A DNA stretch of 36,922 nt from a virus, in IMG/VR virus record IMGVR_UViG_3300047333_000073, positions 1 through 36,922 of that record; one strand, 5' to 3'. The notes below the pieces were generated by a model. It saw nothing but the letters and a program-made list of their open reading frames with translations. It ran no database searches and was not told the DNA's origin. Numbering within the stretch: position 1 is the first letter of the stretch; the number at the start of each line of letters is the position of its first letter. This document shows, in pieces, positions 1-6,914 of the stretch. The translations under genes were made by a program, and so were the position numbers.

Positions 1-120
1 CGCGCCGCTCAGGTCCGCGTCGCGCAGGTCCGCGCCGCTCAGGTCCGCGTCGCGCAGGTCCGCGTCGCGCAGGTCCGCGTCGCGCAGGTCCGCGCCGCGC
101 AGGTCCGCGCCGCGCAGGTT
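1..120. repeat. 15-bp tandem repeats encoding pentapeptides (8 units)
   Basis: There are eight 15-bp units of the form cgcgYcgcKcaggtY. Units 1-6 (1-90) match the last six units at the right end of the window (36755-36844) in order. The two units at 91-120 (minus-strand peptide DLRGA) are extra relative to the right end. Confidence 0.95.
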
Positions 121-273
121 AATATCGGACTTCAAAGCCTTTCTCACCGCCCAGCCAAGCAACACGGCTTGGTTTGCGTCGGCCAGATCGGCGGGCGGCG
201 TGGCTTCGTACAGAACGCTGCTCGCGTCCCAGCGAGAGACAATTTTAACGGTTGGGGTGGGTGTGTCGGTCAT
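1..273 (-). CDS. Pentapeptide-repeat protein, N-terminal part (runs off window start)
   Basis: The ATG at 273-271 overlaps the methyltransferase stop as ATGA. The N-terminal 36 residues (MTDTPTPTVKIVSRW...) are followed by the segment that begins the open frame at the other end of the window ([15 protein letters not shown]), then by repeats of the form A-D/N-L-R/S-x. The frame stays open to base 1. Bases 111-198 recur exactly at 36835-36922, so this is the front of the gene whose remainder lies at 36293-36922. Joined, the protein is about 234-244 residues depending on which end's repeat count is used. Pentapeptide repeats fold as a right-handed quadrilateral beta-helix; some members mimic DNA (MfpA and Qnr act on gyrase). 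The target here is unknown. Confidence 0.88.
   Translation of the reverse strand, partial: MTDTPTPTVKIVSRWDASSVLYEATPPADLADANQAVLLGWAVRKALKSDINLRGADLRGADLRDADLRDADLRDADLSGADLRDADLSGA
111..198. repeat. Terminal direct repeat, left copy (window overlap)
   Basis: These 88 bases are identical to 36835-36922, the last bases of the window. With a 30-bp gap in the repeat array, the match extends left through 1-89 against 36755-36843 without substitutions. This shows that the sequence closes on itself or is terminally redundant. Confidence 0.95.
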
Positions 274-1130
274 GGGTGATACGTCCTGCCAATGTGGGTT
301 GATATGGTGAGTGGAATTTTTGCGATCATGGCGGAGGCGGCTTTGCGTGTTGGTGACTTAGAGGATGATGTTCGGGACGCCGCATTTGGATCGCTAAACC
401 AATCACCGCCTTGTTTCAGGCCATCTTGCTTGATTTCCTTCATGGCGGCGTAGTCACCAAACCACGTGCCTCCACCGCCCTTGATGCCCGATTGCATCCC
501 CGCAATCCGCGTAAAATCCTGCCCGCGCAATTCTCGATTGCTCCAATTCATGCCTGCGGTTTTATGACATTCTTGAACACTCGCGGTCTGAAAACTCTTA
601 CCGCTGCCATTGAAGCGGAAGCTTGGTACTTTCGCGGCCTTCAATGCAGGCGGCATCAGCGCAGGCGTATCCCCCCAAAAATGAAATGACCCGAAATTCC
701 AGCGAGACCTTCCGACCCACGGAATCGCGCCGCGCACATTTTCGACAACCATCGGAATGTGCCGGCCCGCAGCCTCGCACGCCTCGCGCTGGATGCGAAA
801 ACAGGCGTTAAACAGTCGGTTCAAATCCTCTAGCGCCTCGCCGGTTTCGTCGGCACGGATTGCCGCAGCTTGCGCCTTCGCCCGCGTCCAAGGCATTGCC
901 ATATACGAATAACGCTGGCAGGGCGGAGATGCGACGATCAACCCGGCTTTGGCAAACTGCGAGCCGTGCAGAGTAAGAACGTCCTGCAACCAGAGCGATC
1001 CGGGATATTTCTGCCCGCCGTAGACGTGGCGCTCTATATCCACGCCGCATACGTGCCAGCCGGTGGCAAGCAGGCCAGCCGTCCAGCCCCCAAGACCGCA
1101 AAAAAGGTCGATGGCGAGCGGCTTAACCAT
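270..1130 (-). CDS. DNA (cytosine-5) methyltransferase
   Basis: This is a 286-residue C5-methyltransferase that methylates cytosine in DNA using S-adenosylmethionine. Motif I is DLFCGLGG (residues 8-15), the catalytic Pro-Cys motif IV is SPPCQ (68-72, nucleophile Cys71) and motif VI is ENV (130-132). The C-terminal KAASAMIAKIP resembles the motif X helix. The ATG at 1130 is chosen because it overlaps the TAA of the 42-residue gene upstream; a longer reading starting at 1169 would run back into that gene. The stop overlaps the start of the pentapeptide-repeat gene (ATGA). No restriction endonuclease is seen nearby, so an orphan enzyme protecting phage DNA or marking its own sites is the likely role. 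The target sequence is unknown. Confidence 0.93.
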   Translation of the reverse strand: MVKPLAIDLFCGLGGWTAGLLATGWHVCGVDIERHVYGGQKYPGSLWLQDVLTLHGSQFAKAGLIVASPPCQRYSYMAMPWTRAKAQAAAIRADETGEALEDLNRLFNACFRIQREACEAAGRHIPMVVENVRGAIPWVGRSRWNFGSFHFWGDTPALMPPALKAAKVPSFRFNGSGKSFQTASVQECHKTAGMNWSNRELRGQDFTRIAGMQSGIKGGGGTWFGDYAAMKEIKQDGLKQGGDWFSDPNAASRTSSSKSPTRKAASAMIAKIPLTISTHIGRTYHP

Positions 1131-1251
1131 CAACCAGCACCAATTCCGCCTCAGGGTGTGCGCCGTCAATCAGCGCAATAAACGCCGCGTGCGCTTCCGA
1201 AAAATCGGTAAAGTCTCGCTGGCCCGCGGACCAAGTAAGGCGGTAAGTCAT
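1123..1251 (-). CDS. Small hypothetical protein, first gene of leftward operon
   Basis: A 42-residue acidic protein (MTYRLTWSAGQRDFTDF... ending ELVLVDG). The ATG at 1251 has GGAG (minus strand, 1261-1258) six bases upstream and follows the TTGACA promoter candidate at 1304-1276. An in-frame ATG at 1269 is an alternative. Its TAA overlaps the methyltransferase start, implying coupled translation. No family recognised. Confidence 0.5.
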   Translation of the reverse strand: MTYRLTWSAGQRDFTDFSEAHAAFIALIDGAHPEAELVLVDG

Positions 1252-1275
1252 AGGATGCTCCGTGTTCATGCCCCA

Positions 1276-1304
1276 TTTATTCCACAGACGGAAAACCATG
1301 TCAA
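1276..1304 (-). promoter_or_regulatory. Candidate leftward promoter
   Basis: On the minus strand, TTGACA (1304-1299) is followed by a 17-bp spacer and AATAAA (1281-1276). The -35 is a perfect sigma70 consensus and the -10 matches 4 of 6. It would fire just upstream of the ATG at 1251, the first gene of the leftward block, and lies in the divergent gap before the rightward HTH gene. Confidence 0.55.
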
Positions 1305-1331
1305 ACCATTTTTGGAAAAATAATTCCTTGA

Positions 1332-1343
1332 CCGGAATTTCGG
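1332..1343. promoter_or_regulatory. Near-perfect palindrome, candidate operator
   Basis: CCGGAATTTCGG is a 12-bp palindrome with five of six base pairs symmetrical. It sits between the leftward promoter candidate and the start of the rightward HTH gene, where a repressor operator would be expected. Binding by either HTH protein is inference. Confidence 0.35.
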
Positions 1344-1363
1344 GGCGTGCCAATCATGGCGCT

Positions 1364-1576
1364 ATGATACGAGACCTCATTGACAAATCCGGCATGTCAC
1401 AGACAGAAATTTCCCTGAAAACGGGCATTTCCAAGGCTGCTGTATGCCGAATTTACCTGAACCGGCAAAAAATTTCGGCCGATCAGGCTTTAGCGTTCAA
1501 CCGCGCGTTTGGGTGGCCGCTGTCCAAGCTGCGTCCCGATTATTGGCCGCCTCGCGCTAGGAGTTATACAGAATGA
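1364..1576 (+). CDS. Cro/YdaS-like HTH regulator
   Basis: A 70-residue protein with a helix-turn-helix at about residues 11-31 (MSQTEISLKTGISKAAVCRI), followed by a segment typical of small YdaS/Cro-like repressors. It is the first gene of the rightward block, divergent from the methyltransferase operon, which suits a switch regulator. The ATG at 1364 has no good Shine-Dalgarno sequence. An in-frame ATG at 1298, preceded by ACGGAAAA, would add 22 residues, but these cover the leftward promoter. The end overlaps the next start (ATGA at 1573-1576). Confidence 0.75.
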   Translation: MIRDLIDKSGMSQTEISLKTGISKAAVCRIYLNRQKISADQALAFNRAFGWPLSKLRPDYWPPRARSYTE

Positions 1577-1737
1577 CCCTCGCCGTAATCATCGCCGCTC
1601 TCATGGTCGCCGTTTGCTTCATGTTTTTCCGGGGCGCGCACACTAAAAATGACCGGTCTTCGTGTCCGTGCGGCTGGGCGTCGTACCGCGACGACGGCTG
1701 CGAAGGATGCCCTGGCAATTTGGAAAATCGGAAATGA
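1573..1737 (+). CDS. Membrane microprotein with Cys-rich tail
   Basis: A 54-residue protein. Residues 2-19 (TLAVIIAALMVAVCFMFF) form one hydrophobic segment. A short tail follows with four cysteines at 31, 33, 43 and 46 (CPCGW...GCEGC), a possible metal site. It is joined by ATGA overlaps to the HTH gene before it and the 31-residue gene after it, which is the main evidence that it is translated. Function unknown. Confidence 0.6.
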   Translation: MTLAVIIAALMVAVCFMFFRGAHTKNDRSSCPCGWASYRDDGCEGCPGNLENRK

Positions 1738-1829
1738 CCGACGAGTTTATCGCGCTTTGCATCGGGCTGGTATTCGTTCCGGTGTTTTTGGTTGCACTGT
1801 CGGGCTGGTTTTTGGCGAGGTTGTCGTGA
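1734..1829 (+). CDS. Membrane microprotein, 31 residues
   Basis: MTDEFIALCIGLVFVPVFLV followed by ALSGWFLARLS: a single hydrophobic helix with an acidic N-terminus and a basic end. The start overlaps the previous stop (ATGA at 1734-1737) and the stop overlaps the next GTG (GTGA at 1826-1829). No family recognised; the overlaps and hydrophobicity support a real peptide. Confidence 0.5.
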   Translation: MTDEFIALCIGLVFVPVFLVALSGWFLARLS

Positions 1830-2422
1830 AGCGTGGCAAAACCCACAGCCCGGAGACCAGGGCGAAGATGGCGGCGGCGGCGCGCAATCGCACCCCAGAG
1901 ACCCGGGCGAAGTTGGCGGCGGCGGCGCGCAATCGCACCCCAGAGACCCGGGCGAAGATGGCGGCGGCCAATCGCGGCAAAACCCACAGCCCGGAGACCC
2001 GGGCGAAGATGGCGGCGGCGGCGCGCAATCGCACCCCAGAGACCAGGGCGAAGTTGGCGGCGGCGGCGCGCAATCTCACCCCAGAGACCAGGGCGAAGAT
2101 GGCGGCGGCCAATCGCGGCAAAACCCGCACCCCAGAGACCCGGGCGAAGATGGCGGCGGCGGCGCGCAATCGCACCCCAGAGACCCGGGCGAAGTTGGCG
2201 GCGGCCAATCGCGGCAAAACCCACACCCCGGAGAGCAGGGCGAAGATGGCGGCGGCTAAGCGCGGCAAAACCCACACCCCGGAGAGCAGGGCGAAGATGG
2301 CGGAAGGAAGACATCCTTTTCTCAAAGGCTTTACCGAAGCCCAACGCGCCGATTTTAGGCTGTTTCGCCGCAAGGGATATTCTTCCGCCGAGGCGCGCGA
2401 ATTGGTGCTGAAAGATGTTTGA
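1826..2422 (+). CDS. NUMOD3-repeat protein lacking a nuclease domain
   Basis: A 198-residue protein built from about ten copies of a 14-17-residue motif, T/S-P-E-T/S-R-A-K-M/L-A-A-A-x-R, often followed by GKT, over roughly residues 5-155. The motif resembles NUMOD3, a DNA-binding module usually found in arrays after GIY-YIG or HNH homing-endonuclease domains. No such catalytic domain is present. The C-terminal 40 residues (FTEAQRADFRLFRRKGYSSA) look like a separate helical domain. The GTG start at 1826 overlaps the previous stop. The repeat region is highly basic, so DNA or RNA binding is likely. It may be a domesticated remnant of a homing endonuclease. Confidence 0.75.
   Translation: MKRGKTHSPETRAKMAAAARNRTPETRAKLAAAARNRTPETRAKMAAANRGKTHSPETRAKMAAAARNRTPETRAKLAAAARNLTPETRAKMAAANRGKTRTPETRAKMAAAARNRTPETRAKLAAANRGKTHTPESRAKMAAAKRGKTHTPESRAKMAEGRHPFLKGFTEAQRADFRLFRRKGYSSAEARELVLKDV
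1838..2306. repeat. Coding tandem repeat array (45-51 bp units)
   Basis: About ten direct repeats with a core cggagacc.gggcgaagatgg, spaced 45, 48 or 51 bp apart, encode the NUMOD3-like motifs. Units fall into three forms by linker (ARNR, ANRGKT, AKRGKT), and a three-unit pattern recurs, suggesting expansion by duplicating groups of units. Confidence 0.85.
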
Positions 2423-2495
2423 TTTTCTCACGATGATTGAGGCTTTTTGCGTGATCGTGGTGCCGCTGACCGTTCTGGTTTTGCTGCTCCGATAA
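2415..2495 (+). CDS. Membrane microprotein, 26 residues
   Basis: MFDFLTMIEAFCVIVVPLTV plus LVLLLR is almost entirely one hydrophobic helix. The ATG at 2415 lies inside the end of the NUMOD3-repeat gene (8-base overlap), consistent with coupling. It is very small and unrecognised. The string of membrane microproteins here makes it credible but not certain. Confidence 0.4.
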   Translation: MFDFLTMIEAFCVIVVPLTVLVLLLR

Positions 2496-2530
2496 ATCCC
2501 GCCAGGTAGCGCACCCTGGAAACGGAAAGA

Positions 2531-2758
2531 ATGGGAGGTTTGTCAAATGAATACCAGCGAATTAAAATCGGACGTTTACGATTCCCTAGCGCGATCAGCC
2601 TAGAAGAAGACATGGCTGCGGTCATCACGATGCTGCGGCTTGCAGTGGATCGTAACGCTCCGTTGACGTGCCGGGAGTTGGATAAGCTGGCGGATCGGAT
2701 TTGCGGCTGGGATTGTGTGTTAGGAGATAGCGGTTTTGCGCCGGATCAAGTCACATGA
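2531..2758 (+). CDS. Hypothetical protein
   Basis: A 75-residue protein. The ATG at 2531 is preceded by GGAAAG about three bases upstream. Residues 28-60 (MAAVITMLRLAVDRNAPLTC...) look helical. The stop overlaps the next start (ATGA at 2755-2758). An internal ATG at residue 28 is an alternative start. No family recognised. Confidence 0.6.
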   Translation: MGGLSNEYQRIKIGRLRFPSAISLEEDMAAVITMLRLAVDRNAPLTCRELDKLADRICGWDCVLGDSGFAPDQVT

Positions 2759-2982
2759 CCATCCTAACCTTCCTCGGCGGGCAGCAAGCCGAATTCACCG
2801 CCTGCGCCATCCGGCCCGCGACAATCGTGCCGAACGGTTTCATCGGCTATGGATTAATTGGCAATGTCACGGATATTCTGGCATCGTACGGTATGCCGCG
2901 CATCCCGGTTCATAGCAGCGCGCCGGTCGCGTTTTGGGCTGAGGCGGTGTGCCGCGCGGCGTCGGAGAGGGATAGGCTGTGA
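2755..2982 (+). CDS. Hypothetical protein
   Basis: A 75-residue protein (MTILTFLGGQQAEFTACAIR...) translationally coupled to the gene before it through ATGA. It ends 11 bases before the helicase start. It has Gly/Ala/Ile-rich segments but no clear membrane helix or motif, and I recognise no family. Its place at the head of the replication cassette is the only hint of role. Confidence 0.6.
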   Translation: MTILTFLGGQQAEFTACAIRPATIVPNGFIGYGLIGNVTDILASYGMPRIPVHSSAPVAFWAEAVCRAASERDRL

Positions 2983-2993
2983 GCGAGCTGTAA

Positions 2994-4439
2994 GTGATCC
3001 ACCTTCGCGACTACCAGCAAAAAGCGGTGACGGATATTCGGGCGGCGATGGCAAAGTCGCGGCGTGTGCTGTTTCAACTGCCTACAGGCGGTGGCAAGAC
3101 GGTGATCTTCAGTTTCGTAACGAACGGAGCCGCGATCAAAGGCAAGCGCGTTTATATCCTCGCGCATCGGCAGGAAATCTTGCGCCAAATATCGGCGGCG
3201 ATCGCGCAGCACAATTTGCCGCATGGGTGGATAGCACCTGGCCGCACGCCGACGACCGATAACTGTCAGATTGGCATGATCCAGACGGTCGCACGCCGGC
3301 TGGACACGCTACCAGCCCCGGACATGCTAATCGTCGATGAAGCGCACCATGCCGCTGCGCAGGGGCAGTATGCTACAGTTCTCGCCGCGTGGCCGGGTGC
3401 GTATGTTTTGGGCGTCACAGCCACGCCTGAGCGGCTTGACGGGCGCGGATTGAACGCTTCGTTCGATGTGATGGTTCAAGGCCCGCAAAGCCACGAATTA
3501 ATAGACCGTGGCTTTTTGGCAAATTTCGTTTACCTCGCGCCCGAACTTGCAACATTCGACGGCGTGAAATCGCGCGCCGGCGATTACGTATCCGAGTCGG
3601 TAGCGGATATTATGGACAAGCCGCAGATCATCGGTTCGGCTATTTCGCATTATCAAAAATATCTCGACGGAAAGACTGCGATTGCGTTTTGCGTCACGGT
3701 CGCGCACGCCGAACACGTCGCGCAGCAATTTCGTGATGTTGGCATTCCGGCTGCTTCAATCGACGGAAAAATGCTGCCGCAACAGCGCATGGAAATCTGC
3801 GCCGCGCTGGCCACGGGCCGCATAAAAGTTTTGACATCGTGTGAGTTGATATCAGAGGGGTTCGACGCACCATCGGTCAACGGCGCGATACTGCTGCGCC
3901 CGACGAAATCTTTGGCGATGTATTTGCAGCAAATCGGGCGATGCCTTCGTCTCAAGCCAGACGGCAGTAGCGCGGTTATTCTGGATCACGTCGGCAATTA
4001 CTCGCGTCACGGTATGCCTAATAGAACTAGGTCATGGTCACTTGAGGGGCGCGACAAAAAGAAAGAAAAATTTGACACGAAAAAATGTGATCTATGCTTT
4101 AAGGTGTTTGAGGTCAAAAAAGACTGGAAAGACTGCGCCGAGTGCGACGAGCGCGACGATCCGAAATGCGCATTGCATGTAAAATCAAACGAGGAACGCG
4201 AGCCGGGCGACAGGTTGATTTCCGAGGTCGCTGGCGAACTGCGTGTCGTTTCCGATTCGCCAGAATGGGCTGGTGGCATCAATATAATCCGCGCCTCCGG
4301 ACCGGAGTGGAAAGCAATGATTGCAAAGGCTGACACACGCGAAAAATTGAGCGAGATTGCAAAAATTCGCGGATACAAACGGGGTTGGGTGGCACATATG
4401 ATGAAAATCAGGGAGCAGTATCATGGCAGAGACCTATGA
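2994..4439 (+). CDS. SF2 DEAH-box helicase with Cys-rich C-terminus
   Basis: A 481-residue superfamily-2 helicase of the UvrB/RecQ-like phage type, expected to unwind or translocate on DNA using ATP. Motifs: Q-tip RDYQQKAV (5-12), Walker A PTGGGKT (30-36), DEAH VDEAHH (114-119), motif III TATPERLDG (142-150), motif V SEGFDAP (287-293) and motif VI QQIGRCLR (312-319). After the helicase core, C365-x2-C368, C381-x2-C384 and C392 form a probable zinc-binding module. The GTG at 2994 begins directly at the Q motif. The VRR-NUC gene overlaps its 3' end by 17 bases, and the pair recurs in phage replication or recombination cassettes. Confidence 0.93.
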   Translation: MIHLRDYQQKAVTDIRAAMAKSRRVLFQLPTGGGKTVIFSFVTNGAAIKGKRVYILAHRQEILRQISAAIAQHNLPHGWIAPGRTPTTDNCQIGMIQTVARRLDTLPAPDMLIVDEAHHAAAQGQYATVLAAWPGAYVLGVTATPERLDGRGLNASFDVMVQGPQSHELIDRGFLANFVYLAPELATFDGVKSRAGDYVSESVADIMDKPQIIGSAISHYQKYLDGKTAIAFCVTVAHAEHVAQQFRDVGIPAASIDGKMLPQQRMEICAALATGRIKVLTSCELISEGFDAPSVNGAILLRPTKSLAMYLQQIGRCLRLKPDGSSAVILDHVGNYSRHGMPNRTRSWSLEGRDKKKEKFDTKKCDLCFKVFEVKKDWKDCAECDERDDPKCALHVKSNEEREPGDRLISEVAGELRVVSDSPEWAGGINIIRASGPEWKAMIAKADTREKLSEIAKIRGYKRGWVAHMMKIREQYHGRDL

Positions 4440-4749
4440 TGTCACGCTGCCGGTGCTGGTTGCCGTGTCGCAACGTGAGAACGCGATTTACTGGCGACAA
4501 AACAGCGGATTATTTTTTAGCCTTGACGGAAAGCGGCATATTCGCTCAACATCAATCAAAGGGATTCCGGATATTATGGGGGTCGAGCGCGGATATCCCG
4601 TAGGTATTGAAACCAAGGCAAAAAAGGGGAAACAGGGCGAGACACAACGCATTTTTCAACGCAATTTTGAAAAATCTGGCGGCATTTACATCATCGCGCG
4701 CTCACCGGAACAAGCATTAGCCGAACTGGATAAACTGCCATGGCCTTAA
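4423..4749 (+). CDS. VRR-NUC domain nuclease
   Basis: A 108-residue stand-alone VRR-NUC protein, a PD-(D/E)xK nuclease family related to Holliday-junction and flap nucleases. Active-site residues are seen in KGIPDI (46-51, Asp50) and GIETKAKKG (61-69, Glu63 and Lys65), followed by the conserved Q-x4-F-x9-G segment. GGGAG lies upstream of the ATG at 4423. It overlaps the helicase and the following gene, consistent with joint action on branched DNA. Confidence 0.9.
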   Translation: MAETYDVTLPVLVAVSQRENAIYWRQNSGLFFSLDGKRHIRSTSIKGIPDIMGVERGYPVGIETKAKKGKQGETQRIFQRNFEKSGGIYIIARSPEQALAELDKLPWP

Positions 4750-5216
4750 CTCAATCCGCTTCCGAATGGGAAGAACAATACCGTCGCGCCGAAGTGCTGG
4801 TCGAGTTTGCGCTCGCTGGCCGCAATGCGATGCGCAAAACCGGCGCGGCGGCAAGACCGGAAGATTTTCGGCTGCATTTGGCCGGCGTCATTCCTCGTAT
4901 TGTCGGATCACTCACGAAAAACGAAATTTCCTACGAAGATGCTGAGGGCGCGGTGACGCAATTCGCGGCTGATTTTCCACCGCACGATTACGATTATGCG
5001 ATTGATTCGTTTCACAAAGCTATCACAAGGCGCGCGGACGAAAATATTAGGATTACGGCGGAAATCCGTGAAAAGTGCGGTCCGATGATCGTGGCTGGCA
5101 TCAACCCTGAAAAAATCCGCGCCGCCGCGCACTCAATAAACAAATTCGGCACGATCAGCGAGGCCGACGTCACTGAAATCCTTCGCCATGAATGGCGTAA
5201 ATTAAAAAATGGATGA
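4740..5216 (+). CDS. Hypothetical protein of the replication cassette
   Basis: A 158-residue mostly helical, charged protein (MALTQSASEWEEQYRRAEVL...). It overlaps the VRR-NUC gene by 10 bases and the ATPase gene by 8, so it is embedded in the replication cassette. I see no catalytic motif. A helicase loader or primase accessory role is possible from position alone. Confidence 0.7.
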   Translation: MALTQSASEWEEQYRRAEVLVEFALAGRNAMRKTGAAARPEDFRLHLAGVIPRIVGSLTKNEISYEDAEGAVTQFAADFPPHDYDYAIDSFHKAITRRADENIRITAEIREKCGPMIVAGINPEKIRAAAHSINKFGTISEADVTEILRHEWRKLKNG

Positions 5217-6888
5217 CCAGCATCGCGAAATTGACGAGTGGGATTTAGATCACGGCGTTCCAGAGCCGTTCCCGATTGATGGCGTCAAGCCGCTTGGTTA
5301 TGATCGCGGGCCAGTGTTTTTTTATTACTCGGCGTCATTAAATCAAGTCGTCGCACTTAACCCGGCGCAGCACACGCGCGCAAATCTGGAAGGCATGGCG
5401 AGCGGGCCGAAATACTGGGAAAATTTCGACGCGTTTATGTCGAAACAAGGGTTTTCTTGGGCGCAGCTTTCGGGCTGGCTTATGGCGCAATGCCGCGAGG
5501 CCGGCGTGTACGATCCGGCGCGAATTCGCGGCCGGGGCGCGTGGCTTGAGGGCGATCAGCCGATTTTGCACGTCGGGGATGCGTTGATCGTCAACGGGGA
5601 GCGCCGGTCCCTGCAATACCCCGGTAGCCGATTTATTTACGAAGCGACGGTTTCGCTTTTGCCTGATATCATGCCCCCGGCCGCCACGATTGACGCCCAT
5701 TGGCTGGTCAAAGTGTGCCGCCTTTTGCGGTGGGAAATCCCGGCTCACGGCACGCTCCTGGCTGGCTGGATCGCCCTCGCACCCATCAGCGGCGCTTTGC
5801 GCTGGCGGCCCTCTGTGTGGCTTACGGGCGGCTCCGGCGCGGGCAAATCCTGGGTGATGGATAAGATCGTCACCGCCGTGCTGGGCCAGATTGCGGTTGC
5901 GGCCGCATCCACCACCACAGAGCCTGGTTTGCGTCAAAAGTTGCAATCGGACGCCAGGCCGATCATTTTCGACGAGGCCGAGGCCGAATCGGGGCGCGAT
6001 GCCGAGCGGTTACAGTCAATTCTCAATCTGGTTCGGGTGTCTGCGTCAGAAAATTCGCCCGATATCCTAAAAGGCACGGTCGGCCAGTCCGCGGCAAAAT
6101 CTTTCCGCATTAGGTCAATGTTCCTGTTCCAGTCAATCAACGTCAGCCTTTCCAAACGCGCGGACGAAAGCCGCATCACCGTCCTGAGCCTGCGGGACCA
6201 GTCGAACGCGCGCGATATCGGTTTCGACGACCTCGACGCCACGGTGCGCGAGCGGATCACCCCGGATTTTGCCAGCGCGCTTATCAGCCGCTCGGTCAGC
6301 CTAATCCCCGTCATTCGCGCCAACGCCGAGACCTTTGCGACCGCTATCGCCTCCCATCTCGGCAATCGCCGCTTGGGCGATCAGCTCGGTGCCCTACTGG
6401 CCGGCGCGTACAGCCTGCACTCCACCGGCCTAATATCCGCCCCAGACGCCCTGGCCTATGTGCGGCGCGAGGAATGGGCGGACCAAGCCCCCGACACCGA
6501 CGAAAAGGACGAATTCCGCCTGCTGCGCTTCCTAATGGCCTCCAAGCTACGCATCGGCGCATCCGAAATGCCCGTTTCGCGGCTTCTCGAGGCCGTTCAG
6601 GCGCTTGAACAAGCCGAAGGTCTCCCAACACCGGAAGTGGCGGACAGGGCTCTACGCGAGGCTGGGATCAAGTATGCGCCGCGCGAAAACCGGCATGGGG
6701 TGTATGTCAGCAACAACCACCCGTCGCTCAAAGCCATGCTGCGAGGCACAGATTGGCATTCGGCGTGGTCCAGGTCTCTCGCCCGCATTCCCGGCAGCGT
6801 CGGCGGGCGTGATATAATGCAGCGGTTTGGGCTGGGTCATCAATCCCGCGCAGTGTGGATTGCCATGGGCGTAATCGACCCGCCTTAA
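5209..6888 (+). CDS. Replication-type P-loop ATPase (phage helicase/primase-like)
   Basis: A 559-residue protein with a central ATPase: Walker A GGSGAGKS (207-214) and Walker B PIIFDEAEAE (251-260, Asp255/Glu256), then a sensor-like segment SMFLFQSINVSL near 300. The domain resembles DUF927/D5-type phage helicase ATPases that act with or instead of a primase-helicase at the origin. The N-terminal 190 residues lack a recognisable primase motif. The start overlaps the previous gene. The GTGTACCA-rich region lies immediately downstream, which fits an initiator or origin helicase acting close to its gene. The biochemical role is inferred. Confidence 0.75.
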   Translation: MDDQHREIDEWDLDHGVPEPFPIDGVKPLGYDRGPVFFYYSASLNQVVALNPAQHTRANLEGMASGPKYWENFDAFMSKQGFSWAQLSGWLMAQCREAGVYDPARIRGRGAWLEGDQPILHVGDALIVNGERRSLQYPGSRFIYEATVSLLPDIMPPAATIDAHWLVKVCRLLRWEIPAHGTLLAGWIALAPISGALRWRPSVWLTGGSGAGKSWVMDKIVTAVLGQIAVAAASTTTEPGLRQKLQSDARPIIFDEAEAESGRDAERLQSILNLVRVSASENSPDILKGTVGQSAAKSFRIRSMFLFQSINVSLSKRADESRITVLSLRDQSNARDIGFDDLDATVRERITPDFASALISRSVSLIPVIRANAETFATAIASHLGNRRLGDQLGALLAGAYSLHSTGLISAPDALAYVRREEWADQAPDTDEKDEFRLLRFLMASKLRIGASEMPVSRLLEAVQALEQAEGLPTPEVADRALREAGIKYAPRENRHGVYVSNNHPSLKAMLRGTDWHSAWSRSLARIPGSVGGRDIMQRFGLGHQSRAVWIAMGVIDPP

Positions 6889-6914
6889 CGATACCGCTTG
6901 ACGGTGCGCAAAAC

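Noticed and set aside
1649-2431. Long open frames on both strands and several frames across the repeat array
   Set aside because: The GC-rich 45-51 bp repeats lack stop codons in most frames, so the extra frames are by-products. Only the GTG-started frame at 1826 has coupling, a recognisable motif and a non-repeat C-terminus.
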